A stretch of 64,000 bases of DNA from Pseudonocardia sp. ICBG1293 (GTDB taxonomy: Bacteria; Actinomycetota; Actinomycetes; Mycobacteriales; Pseudonocardiaceae): NCBI RefSeq assembly GCF_020131355.1, contig NZ_JAHLEL010000068.1:1-64000 (forward strand). Reading direction: 5' to 3'. Below the pieces are notes generated by a model. That model had not been told where the DNA came from, did no database searches, and was given only the letters and a program-made list of their open reading frames with translations. The position numbers were made by a program, and so were the translations under genes. Shown here piece after piece: positions 56,612-64,000 of the stretch (the first letter of the stretch is position 1; every line of letters begins with the position of its first letter).

Positions 56612-57591
56612 GAGGTCGCGCGGATTGGTCACAGCTTGGCCGCGGTCGAGTGTCTGGGGGCGAGGGCGGGTACGGGCCTGCCGATCATGAAGTTATCTAC
56701 GCTTCGTGATCGTCTGGAGGCCGCGTGCCCACCCTGCCATCATGGCTGACCGAGCCGTTGTGGGACCAGTTCACCGCGCTGCTGCCTCATCGAGACGAGT
56801 TCGATCCCACCCATCCGCTGGGCTGCCATCGCCGCCGGATCGCGGATCGGATCGTGTTCGACAAGCTCCTGCAGGTACTGCGGTTCGGCTGCTTGTATGA
56901 GGGCATCGCTGACAGCACCTGCTCGGCGACCACCATCCGCGATCGTCGTGACGAGTGGATCAGGCTCGGGGTCTTCGCCCAGCTGCGTCGGATCGTCCTG
57001 GACGCCTACGACCGCATCGTCGGTCTGCTGCTGCACGACATCGCCGTCGATGGCGCCATCACCAAGGCCCCCGGCGGCGGCGAGGTCGCCGGTCCGTCGC
57101 CGGTGGACCGGCGCAAACAGGGTATGAAACGTTCGGTGCTCGTCGAGGGATACGGCATCCCGCTGGGCCGAGTCCTGGCCGGAGCCAACCGGCACGACTC
57201 CCCGCTACTGGGCCCCACCCTCGACCGCCTCGATGCTCTCGGCCCGCTGCCCGACGACATCACCGTGCACCTCGACGCCGGCTATGACTCCGGCAAGACC
57301 CGCGACACGCTGGCCGAACGAGGCCTGCACGGCGAGATCGCGCACAAGGGTGAGAAAGCGCCGATCCAGGCCACCCGCCGCTGGCACGTCGAGCGGACCA
57401 ACGCTTGGCACAACAGCTTCAACCGGCTGCAGCGCTGCTACGAACGACGAGAAATCGTCGTCGACGCGTTCTTCGACCTCGCCGACACGATCGTCACACT
57501 CCGTAGCTTGATTCGGCAGGCCTGGACCACACACCGCTGGAACGCCCGACCTGCACGACGTCCATGATCACCAACCAATCCGCGCGACCTC
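56612..57591 (+). mobile_element. IS5-family insertion sequence (repeat of 12-991)
   Basis: Same element, TTA at 56609-56611 and 57592-57594. Here the left neighbour, the foldback MITE, is visible in full. Confidence 0.93.
56725..57567 (+). CDS. IS5-family DDE transposase (repeat of 125-967)
   Basis: Identical to the gene at 125-967. Confidence 0.93.
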   Translation: MPTLPSWLTEPLWDQFTALLPHRDEFDPTHPLGCHRRRIADRIVFDKLLQVLRFGCLYEGIADSTCSATTIRDRRDEWIRLGVFAQLRRIVLDAYDRIVGLLLHDIAVDGAITKAPGGGEVAGPSPVDRRKQGMKRSVLVEGYGIPLGRVLAGANRHDSPLLGPTLDRLDALGPLPDDITVHLDAGYDSGKTRDTLAERGLHGEIAHKGEKAPIQATRRWHVERTNAWHNSFNRLQRCYERREIVVDAFFDLADTIVTLRSLIRQAWTTHRWNARPARRP

Positions 57592-57758
57592 TTACTCACT
57601 AATGGGTTATAGGTCACACTCAGCCTTGTACGGGTGCTTCGGTTGACTCCACCCGGCTGGCTGGGGAGCACGGTCCGGGGCGGGAGCAACCCTCCCAGGG
57701 CCGAGGCCGACCGCGATCAGGGCATGGCAGCCTCGGCCCACCCCTGCGGCGGTCCTTC

Positions 57759-58118
57759 TTGCCAGGCCGCAAGGGACGGACCGGGCCCGCCGACGACCGC
57801 ACGGAGCAGCATCCCGCGGATCGTCAGACATGTTGTCAGGACCCTCACCTCTACCAGGCCTCGTATGCGTTGATGGACTACTTCTCCGGCCACTGCCGCC
57901 GCGGAACGATCGCCGACGGCTACGCCGGCCCCGCCCAGCTCCCACCCGCCGATGCCCCCTACGACCCCGACGACACCGGCGGCGACATCCTCGGACGGGC
58001 ACTGCCGGATCACTACACCCCCGATGAGATCCAACTACTGACCATCGCCATCGCCGCACTCGCCGTGTCCTACCTGGACCGGGACAGCGCCTACCGCCGC
58101 CGCGGTCTCCAGCTCTGA
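57759..58118 (+). CDS. Hypothetical small protein (repeat of 1159-1518)
   Basis: Identical to the gene at 1159-1518; alternative start ATG 57873. Confidence 0.45.
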   Translation: MPGRKGRTGPADDRTEQHPADRQTCCQDPHLYQASYALMDYFSGHCRRGTIADGYAGPAQLPPADAPYDPDDTGGDILGRALPDHYTPDEIQLLTIAIAALAVSYLDRDSAYRRRGLQL

Positions 58119-58256
58119 ACCAGACGAACACCGCGTCGTCGTCGCGATCAACGGCCCAAATCACCGGCTCAAGGACAGATTCCTGTCCGCCGGCCCCACA
58201 GCTGCGTCACGATCCAGCCGGGCCGGTCAACACCGCCCCCGGACCGGGAACGATCG

Positions 58257-58631
58257 TCACCAGTGCCGCATCAAGTCCCGGACCGTGAACGGCAACTCAA
58301 GGACACCGTGTTCAAACAACAGCCGCTCAACATCGGCTGTCGTGAGCGGTTCCCCGTCCTGCGCCGCGTGGAACGCCATGTTCTTGGCATCGGCTATGAG
58401 CGCCTCGTGCTCGGCGCACCATGTCGTGACTTTCCGCTTCACGACATGCCGCTTCGGCGGCGCCAGCGATTTGTAGGTATAGGCTCGATACGCATCATGC
58501 GCGGTCTTGTATCCGCGTCCCTGCGCGTCATCAAGAATCTCACCGGTCGATGCAGCGACCACGACATGGCGCTGATCGGTGTCCGTCGACAACGCCTCGC
58601 TGACGACGACCTTCGCGGCCCGACCTCCCAT
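58257..58631 (-). CDS. Hypothetical plasmid protein (repeat of 1657-2031)
   Basis: Identical to the gene at 1657-2031. Confidence 0.6.
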   Translation of the reverse strand: MGGRAAKVVVSEALSTDTDQRHVVVAASTGEILDDAQGRGYKTAHDAYRAYTYKSLAPPKRHVVKRKVTTWCAEHEALIADAKNMAFHAAQDGEPLTTADVERLLFEHGVLELPFTVRDLMRHW

Positions 58632-58944
58632 ACCGGTTCTCCCTCGATAGTCGGCAGGACACGACCGGCCGAGCACAGTCCCATCTGGCCGGGTCCACCG
58701 TGGGGCCGTCGACGTCGTCGTCGGTGGACCGCCACGCGACCCGGCCGGTGGCCACGTGCACGATCCGTACCTCGTCGATCTCGGCGTCGGCGACCCCTTC
58801 GATCGCGACCGGGATCGCACCCTCCACCGTCGGATAGATCATCGTGAACGCCGACGCGGGTAGCCAGTCGCTGGACAGCTCCACATCGGCCTCGATCCGA
58901 TACCCGCCCACCCACACAGACGACTCGGCCACGGGCTCGCTCAC
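58540..58944 (-). CDS. Hypothetical protein (repeat of 1940-2344)
   Basis: Identical to the gene at 1940-2344, with the same overlap. Confidence 0.5.
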   Translation of the reverse strand: MSEPVAESSVWVGGYRIEADVELSSDWLPASAFTMIYPTVEGAIPVAIEGVADAEIDEVRIVHVATGRVAWRSTDDDVDGPTVDPARWDCARPVVSCRLSRENRYGRSGREGRRQRGVVDGHRSAPCRGRCIDR

Positions 58945-58960
58945 GGCGCGACCACCCTCC

Positions 58961-59848
58961 TCACCGGACGCCGGCCACCGCGCCCGCCACATCGGCGGTA
59001 TCCGGTTCGGGTGTGCGGTCCCCGGCCAACGAGGCCGGCATCTGGATCCGCAACCCGACCAACAGGCGCGGGCTCCACACCCGCTCAGCACCCAGACCGA
59101 CCAGCAGCTTGTTACGCCGCAACCACGCCACCGCCGCATCAGTCTGGGCGGACCCGATCCGGGCCCGCAGCTCGCGGGTGATCGTCCCGTGGGCCCGGTG
59201 CGAACCCAGCAACACCTCGGCCACCGCATCCACCGCCTCACGCATCTGGGCCTCGGGGGCGAGCCGGTCACATACCGTCCTGATCCGCGTCGCCAGGGGC
59301 TTGCGGTCGGCCGGGTGAATCTGGGCATCCGCCACCGGCTGCAGCTGTAGGTCCACCCGGTACCACGCCCACGGCCCCGACCCGGAGGTCTTCTTTTTCT
59401 TCTTCTTGTCATACAACGTCCCGGTCATCGGCCCGGCCGGGTCGACGACCAGCACGACCGCCGCTTTCGGGACGTTCTGCCGCGCCGTCGTGAGGTAACC
59501 CGACCACTCCGTTTCCACCGTGAAATCAGCGAGTGTCAGGCCCGCCGTCTCCGCGAGTGCGGGCAGCCCGTCAATACCGCCGGGCAGGTCGTGGCGGGCC
59601 CGCACCTGCAGCGGCAGGCGAGCGTCGCCGAATACCGACTTCGCCGTCAACGACGACCCGACCTTCAGCGATCCAACCTGCTTCGCAGGGACCACCGCGG
59701 CACGTTTCGTCCCGTCCTGCAACCGACGCAACGCACCCGGACCGAACAGCAACACCACCGTCTCGGGCCCTGACTTCGGCTTCAGCTCAGGCTTGGGTGC
59801 TGGCACGGCCAGGGTGTTCGTGCCGGTGGTGAGCTCGTCGGCGGTCAT
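58961..59848 (-). CDS. Hypothetical protein after the helicase (repeat of 2361-3248)
   Basis: Identical to the gene at 2361-3248, including the lysine run. Confidence 0.65.
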   Translation of the reverse strand: MTADELTTGTNTLAVPAPKPELKPKSGPETVVLLFGPGALRRLQDGTKRAAVVPAKQVGSLKVGSSLTAKSVFGDARLPLQVRARHDLPGGIDGLPALAETAGLTLADFTVETEWSGYLTTARQNVPKAAVVLVVDPAGPMTGTLYDKKKKKKTSGSGPWAWYRVDLQLQPVADAQIHPADRKPLATRIRTVCDRLAPEAQMREAVDAVAEVLLGSHRAHGTITRELRARIGSAQTDAAVAWLRRNKLLVGLGAERVWSPRLLVGLRIQMPASLAGDRTPEPDTADVAGAVAGVR

Positions 59849-61206
59849 CGGCGGCCCAGTCCGGCGAAGCGGCTGTAGTGCAGCTGGTGGGCCACCGCGA
59901 TGGTGCGGGTGGGGCCGCCCCGGTTCTTCGCCAGGATCAGATCGGCCTCCCCGGCGCGGGGGTCGTTGTGGTCGTAGGCGTCGGGGCGGTGCAGCAGGAT
60001 CACGATATCGGCGTCTTGTTCCAGTGCGCCGGACTCGCGTAGGTCCGATAGCACGGGTCGTTTGTCGGCTCGTTGTTCGGGTCCGCGGTTGAGCTGGGAT
60101 AGCGCGATCACCGGGACGTCGAAGTCTTTCGCCAGCACCTTCAGCTGTCGGGAGAAGTCGCTGACCTCGACTTGCCGGTTCTCCACCCGGCTACCGGAGG
60201 ACATGAGTTGGAGGTAGTCCACGACGATCAGGTCCAGGCCGTGGCGGGCCTGCACCCGGCGCGCCTTCGCCCGGATCTGGGAGACCGTTGTGGTCGCGGT
60301 GTCGTCGATGAACAACTCGCCACCGGCGAGGACCCGGGTCGCGGCGGCGGTGATCCGCTCGTAGGCGACCTGATCGAGCGCATGTGGGGTGCGGAGATCC
60401 GAGACCCGGACTCGCGCCTCCGCGGCGATGATCTTGTCGCGGATCTCGGATTCGGACATTTCCAGGGAGAAGATCACGCTGGTCTTGCCGTGCCGGACTG
60501 ATGCTGCCCGCACCATGTCCAGGGCCAGGGTCGATTTCCCGAGCCCGGGGCGGGCGGCGATCACGATCAGCTGGCCGGGTTTCCAGCCGCCGGTGACCTC
60601 GTCCAGGTCGTCCAGGCCGCTGGGCAGCCCGGGTTCACCCCAGCCGGCTTGCAGGCCGTCCAGCCCGGCGAGCCACGCGGCGTGACCGGATCCGAACGCG
60701 ACACACCCAGCGGAATCATCATGCACAGCCGACACGCCGTCCAGCGTAGAACGAGCCCGGTCAATGACCCCGCTGATTTCCCCCGACTGCACGCCGATGT
60801 GGCCGAGTTGTTGGATCCGGATCCCGGATTCAACCAGGCGGCGCAGCGTCGCTTTCTCGGCCACGATCTCGGCGTAGTAGGCGGCGTTCGCCGCGGTCGG
60901 TACGGCCGCGATCAGGGTGTGTAGAGACGCCGCGCCACCGATCCGACCCAGCTCCCCGCGACGGTCCAACTCGGCGGCGACCGCGACCGGATCCGACGGC
61001 TCCCCGCTGGCATCGAGGCCGCAGATCACCTGATAGACGGCGGCATGTGCGGGCCGGTAGAAATCCCGGACCGTCACCGTCTCGGTGACCTCCCCGACCA
61101 CCTCAGGCGAGAGCATCATCGCCCCGAGCACCGCCTGCTCGGCGACCAGATCGTGCGGCGGCAACGGCCCCGCACCCGACTCCGAGGCCGGTGTCGAGGT
61201 GCTCAC
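59845..61206 (-). CDS. dnaB: DnaB-type helicase (repeat of 3245-4606)
   Basis: Identical to the gene at 3245-4606. Confidence 0.9.
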   Translation of the reverse strand: MSTSTPASESGAGPLPPHDLVAEQAVLGAMMLSPEVVGEVTETVTVRDFYRPAHAAVYQVICGLDASGEPSDPVAVAAELDRRGELGRIGGAASLHTLIAAVPTAANAAYYAEIVAEKATLRRLVESGIRIQQLGHIGVQSGEISGVIDRARSTLDGVSAVHDDSAGCVAFGSGHAAWLAGLDGLQAGWGEPGLPSGLDDLDEVTGGWKPGQLIVIAARPGLGKSTLALDMVRAASVRHGKTSVIFSLEMSESEIRDKIIAAEARVRVSDLRTPHALDQVAYERITAAATRVLAGGELFIDDTATTTVSQIRAKARRVQARHGLDLIVVDYLQLMSSGSRVENRQVEVSDFSRQLKVLAKDFDVPVIALSQLNRGPEQRADKRPVLSDLRESGALEQDADIVILLHRPDAYDHNDPRAGEADLILAKNRGGPTRTIAVAHQLHYSRFAGLGRR

Positions 61207-62780
61207 GCGGTCACCGCCGAGCTCTGACCGGGACGGCAGGCCGGGCACGGCACACACCGGCCGTCGCCCCCGTCGACCGTCCGCATCACCGCACCGTCAC
61301 CGGCACGGGCCTCACACATCCCACACGCCGCCGACGACTCCGAGGTCTCGACCTGCTCAGGAACGGAGACCGGGTCGACGCCAGCAGCCGCCGGCTGATC
61401 CTGCGTGGCCTGTTCCGGGCGTTGAGAGCGCCGCTGTGGGCCGTCGCGGCGGACTGGAGGGTCGAGCAAGGGCAGCGGGGTCTCGGCCAGTGGTTCCGCA
61501 GTCAGAGCGCGGCGTCGGCGAGCGAGGTGGCGGGTGAAGGCGTTCACGACGTAGACGACCGGGGCGCCCTTCGCCTCCGACAACGCCGCCTGCCCGATCA
61601 CTGCCGCCTCGACCAACGACAGCCCGTGCACGGACACGGCCTCACAGATCGCGGCCTGGACCTGATCAGCATCCGCCGGGGTCAACCGCCACCCCGTCTT
61701 GCCCCGAGCCTGCGCCCACGCCACCCACGGCAACCGACGTACCACCTCCCGAGCCTCGACCCCCAGCGACACATCCAGCGCCTCATCGACCGGCTCGGTG
61801 AGTGCCTCGGTGAATGCCTCGGCCCGGCCATCGAGCCCAGTGCGCTCGGCGAGACCGCCCGCCCCGAGACCGACCGCCTCGACAACCGAACCGCCGCGAC
61901 CGAACCCGGCTGGCGCGGCCGCCGCGGCGCTCGGAGCGGGCGGCGGAGCCGACCCGCGCGCGAGCGCGCTCGATCCTTCGATCTCTCTCTCTTCGAGAGA
62001 GATCGAAGATCTCTCGATCTGAAGGTGTCCCCGAAAACGGGGGACAGTCCTGACCTGCACAAACTCTGACTGTCCCCGGAATCCGGGGACAGTCGGCTCA
62101 CCCTGTCCCCCGATCTCGGGGACAGCTCCGACCAGGGCGAACTCTTCCTGTCCCCGGATCTCGGGGACAGGACCTTCGACCTGTCCCCGAGATCCGGGGA
62201 CAGTGCTGACCTGCGGCGATCGGGAACGGTCTGGGCGAGGCCGTGGGATGGTGTGACGCCCCGCGCGGGGCGTCTTCCCGGTCGCTTCGACGTCCCGGTA
62301 GACCGCGTCCCGCGCCGCGGTGAACGCGGCGTCGGCCTCGGTCAGCGTCGCCGCGCCGCGGTAGCCGGCCGGCGGGTGCAGACTGACCGCGAACCGGTCC
62401 GGGACCGGACGGCCGCGGCCGTCGCGGCGCTGCCGACGGCGACCGGTGTCCGGGTCGGCACCACCGTCGTAGACGGTGAGGAATCCGATCTCGATCAACT
62501 CGGCCAGGATCGGGGCGAGCTTGTCCGCGCGACCGACACCGACGTGATAGGCCAGCCGTTCACGATCGAGCACCGGGGCCTGATCACCGGCCGGGCGCAT
62601 CGTGGCCATATCGGCCAGGACCTCCGCCGCAACCCGCGCGGCCGGGGACACACCGCTGTAATGCACCCACCGCGGCGAGAGCCCGATGCTCGTCGCCGAC
62701 GCCACACCCACGGTGAACGGCTCCCGACCGGCCACCGCCGGCGCGGCGCGGTGTGGGGAGTTCCTCCAGGGCGTGCTCAT
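61203..62780 (-). CDS. Rep1-like protein with internal iterons (repeat of 4603-6180)
   Basis: Identical to the gene at 4603-6180. Confidence 0.7.
   Translation of the reverse strand: MSTPWRNSPHRAAPAVAGREPFTVGVASATSIGLSPRWVHYSGVSPAARVAAEVLADMATMRPAGDQAPVLDRERLAYHVGVGRADKLAPILAELIEIGFLTVYDGGADPDTGRRRQRRDGRGRPVPDRFAVSLHPPAGYRGAATLTEADAAFTAARDAVYRDVEATGKTPRAGRHTIPRPRPDRSRSPQVSTVPGSRGQVEGPVPEIRGQEEFALVGAVPEIGGQGEPTVPGFRGQSEFVQVRTVPRFRGHLQIERSSISLEEREIEGSSALARGSAPPPAPSAAAAAPAGFGRGGSVVEAVGLGAGGLAERTGLDGRAEAFTEALTEPVDEALDVSLGVEAREVVRRLPWVAWAQARGKTGWRLTPADADQVQAAICEAVSVHGLSLVEAAVIGQAALSEAKGAPVVYVVNAFTRHLARRRRALTAEPLAETPLPLLDPPVRRDGPQRRSQRPEQATQDQPAAAGVDPVSVPEQVETSESSAACGMCEARAGDGAVMRTVDGGDGRCVPCPACRPGQSSAVTA
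62026..62203. repeat. CTGTCCCC palindrome array (repeat of 5426-5603)
   Basis: Identical to the five dyads at 5426-5603. Confidence 0.8.
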
Positions 62781-62833
62781 CGCACACCACCCGTCGATGC
62801 GGAGACCCACAGGTCAACAGGTGTAAACGGCTC

Positions 62834-62905
62834 GTGGCCGGGGTGGCCGGGGTGGCCGGGGTGGCCGGGGTGGCCGGGGTGGCCGGGGTGGCCGGGGTGG
62901 CCGGT
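62834..62905. repeat. GTGGCCGGG minisatellite (repeat of 6234-6305)
   Basis: Same number of units as at 6234-6305, as expected if it is the same locus read twice. Confidence 0.9.
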
Positions 62906-63100
62906 CATAGGTAGAGTTCTCCTATCTCAGCCTCACGGCTGGTTGGATGGACGACTGGCGGCCCTTTTCCTTGGTGGGTGGGGGCCGTTTGTCGTATTCG
63001 GGGGACAGACAGTAGTCAGGTCGCTCGCGGTCGCCACATCCGCCCCACCGGCCCGGTCGCGGCAGCGACGCCGACGCTGGTAGGTCTGCGGGCGGGCGGA

Positions 63101-63376
63101 TCACGAACATCTCCGATCCCCCGCCGCGGACGCTGCGGTACCGGGGATGCCGCGGCGCAGGTGGTGTCGTTGGTTCGCTGACAGTCCGCCCCAGATCCCG
63201 TACTGCTCGCCGGTGGCCAGGGCGTATTCCAGGCACGGGAGCCGGACCGGGCACAGCGTGCAGATCCGTTTCGCGGTATCGGCGGGCTCGCCAGGTTCGG
63301 GATAGAAGACACCCGGGTCGGTCTGGGCACAGAGTCCAGCGCCCGGCCAGGACACGTCCGTCATACCGGACGACAT
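63101..63376 (-). CDS. WhiB-like regulator (repeat of 6501-6776)
   Basis: Identical to the gene at 6501-6776. Confidence 0.93.
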   Translation of the reverse strand: MSSGMTDVSWPGAGLCAQTDPGVFYPEPGEPADTAKRICTLCPVRLPCLEYALATGEQYGIWGGLSANQRHHLRRGIPGTAASAAGDRRCS

Positions 63377-63418
63377 GATGACCTCCGCTCCTTCACGGTC
63401 AAGCGATGACGTGCCTGC

Positions 63419-64000
63419 TCATCGGCAGGCGCTCTGCAGCGCGTGGGCGCGCTGCGCGGTGACGGTGAGCTGGTAGCGGGCCGCGACTCGGACGAAGTCG
63501 TGGGCGTAGGCACACGCGTCGACCGGGGGCATCCAGTGCTCGGGGCCGTGGTCGGACTTCGACCTGTTGACCTGCGCGGTGGTCGCGCGCAGGTTGTCCG
63601 GGTCGTTCGCGAACTCCTCACGCCGGGCATCGGTCCAGGCATGCGCGCCGGACCGATGCGCCAACGCGAGCGGGATGACGTGATCGACATCGAGGTCACG
63701 GGTCGGGCCGGTCACGGTCTGCCCGCTGTAAGGATCCCGCAGCGTCCCCACTGTCACGTCACAGCCACGCGTGACCGTCGTCTGGGTGAGGTCGCGGGCC
63801 AGGACAGCGTCGCGGACATCGCAGCCCGGCCCGACCGCCAGCGCCCAGCCGGGACCGAACGCGTCGCGGCGGTAGTCACGCCCGTGCCGGTCCGGGGCGA
63901 CCCGCAGCCCGGACACATCCACCGGCCCGGCCGCAGTCACCATCTCCGCCGACCCCGCCGCGCCTGAACCGGTGTCGGTGTCGGTGTCGTCGCGGAGGGC
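63419..64000 (-). CDS. HNH endonuclease, 5' end beyond window (repeat of 6819-7511)
   Basis: Identical to 6819-7400; the first 37 codons, including most of the signal anchor, fall outside the window. The full gene is at 6819-7511. Confidence 0.85.
   Translation of the reverse strand, partial: ALRDDTDTDTGSGAAGSAEMVTAAGPVDVSGLRVAPDRHGRDYRRDAFGPGWALAVGPGCDVRDAVLARDLTQTTVTRGCDVTVGTLRDPYSGQTVTGPTRDLDVDHVIPLALAHRSGAHAWTDARREEFANDPDNLRATTAQVNRSKSDHGPEHWMPPVDACAYAHDFVRVAARYQLTVTAQRAHALQSACR

Larger units (their letters stand above)
56601..64000. repeat. Terminal redundancy, second copy (same as 1-7400)
   Basis: Exact repeat of the window start, offset 56,600. The following entries in this range are the same physical genes if the molecule is circular. 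Confidence 0.9.

Overview
The window is high-GC actinobacterial plasmid DNA, probably from Pseudonocardia or a relative. That placement is inferred from WhiB-like regulators, DUF2637/SpdB-like membrane proteins, FtsK/TraB-type translocases, a DUF5753 regulator and pAL5000-type RepA/RepB pairs. Bases 1-7400 recur exactly at 56601-64000, and the first 8 bases are the missing tail of a miniature transposon ending at 56608. The simplest reading is a 56,600-bp circle read past its origin; features after 56600 repeat those at the start.

The circle looks like a fusion of several replicons. Segment II (54718 to 56600, then 1 to 21723) has a long minus-strand gene set: WhiB, membrane and WXG100-like small proteins, an FtsK-type ATPase, a membrane-anchored HNH nuclease, a second WhiB, a Rep1-like protein with palindromes inside its gene, and a DnaB-type helicase. 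Plus-strand genes (DUF5753 regulator, DUF2637 protein) flank a roughly 900-bp array of GCGATCGC palindromes. Further on lie a second Rep1-like gene, a frameshifted FlK-like thioesterase and a secreted CE15-like esterase.

Two inverted copies of a 3,389-bp Tn3-family transposon (21724-25112 and 51329-54717) bound segment II. Their outer (R) ends lie against the two halves of one ftsK/traB gene, and GACAG is duplicated at both junctions. The 30.4-kb transposon-bounded unit therefore appears to have entered a 26.2-kb plasmid like a composite transposon.

Segment I (25113-51328), the recipient, is itself double. It holds two direct copies of a roughly 7-kb transfer backbone (hypothetical protein, small membrane protein, DUF2637, FtsK/TraB, two small genes, DUF3631 ATPase). 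One copy (36848-43887) is intact and one is split by the composite insertion. Each block ends in 180-bp inverted repeats with GTGACGGG motifs and a 42-bp hairpin. Between the blocks are two different cargo regions, in opposite orientation, each with its own repA-repB pair, a 33-bp-arm hairpin sharing an apical sequence, and a secreted protein with a candidate immunity partner. Cargo 1 has a secreted NucA/NucB-type DNase and two SUKH (SMI1/KNR4) proteins. Cargo 2 has a small secreted protein followed by a two-helix membrane protein.

Small elements using TTA/TAA targets (two IS5-family elements, four copies of a 121-bp MITE and a 153-bp foldback MITE) are stacked at 54975-57594 and scattered elsewhere. 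No tRNA, rRNA or CRISPR array was seen.
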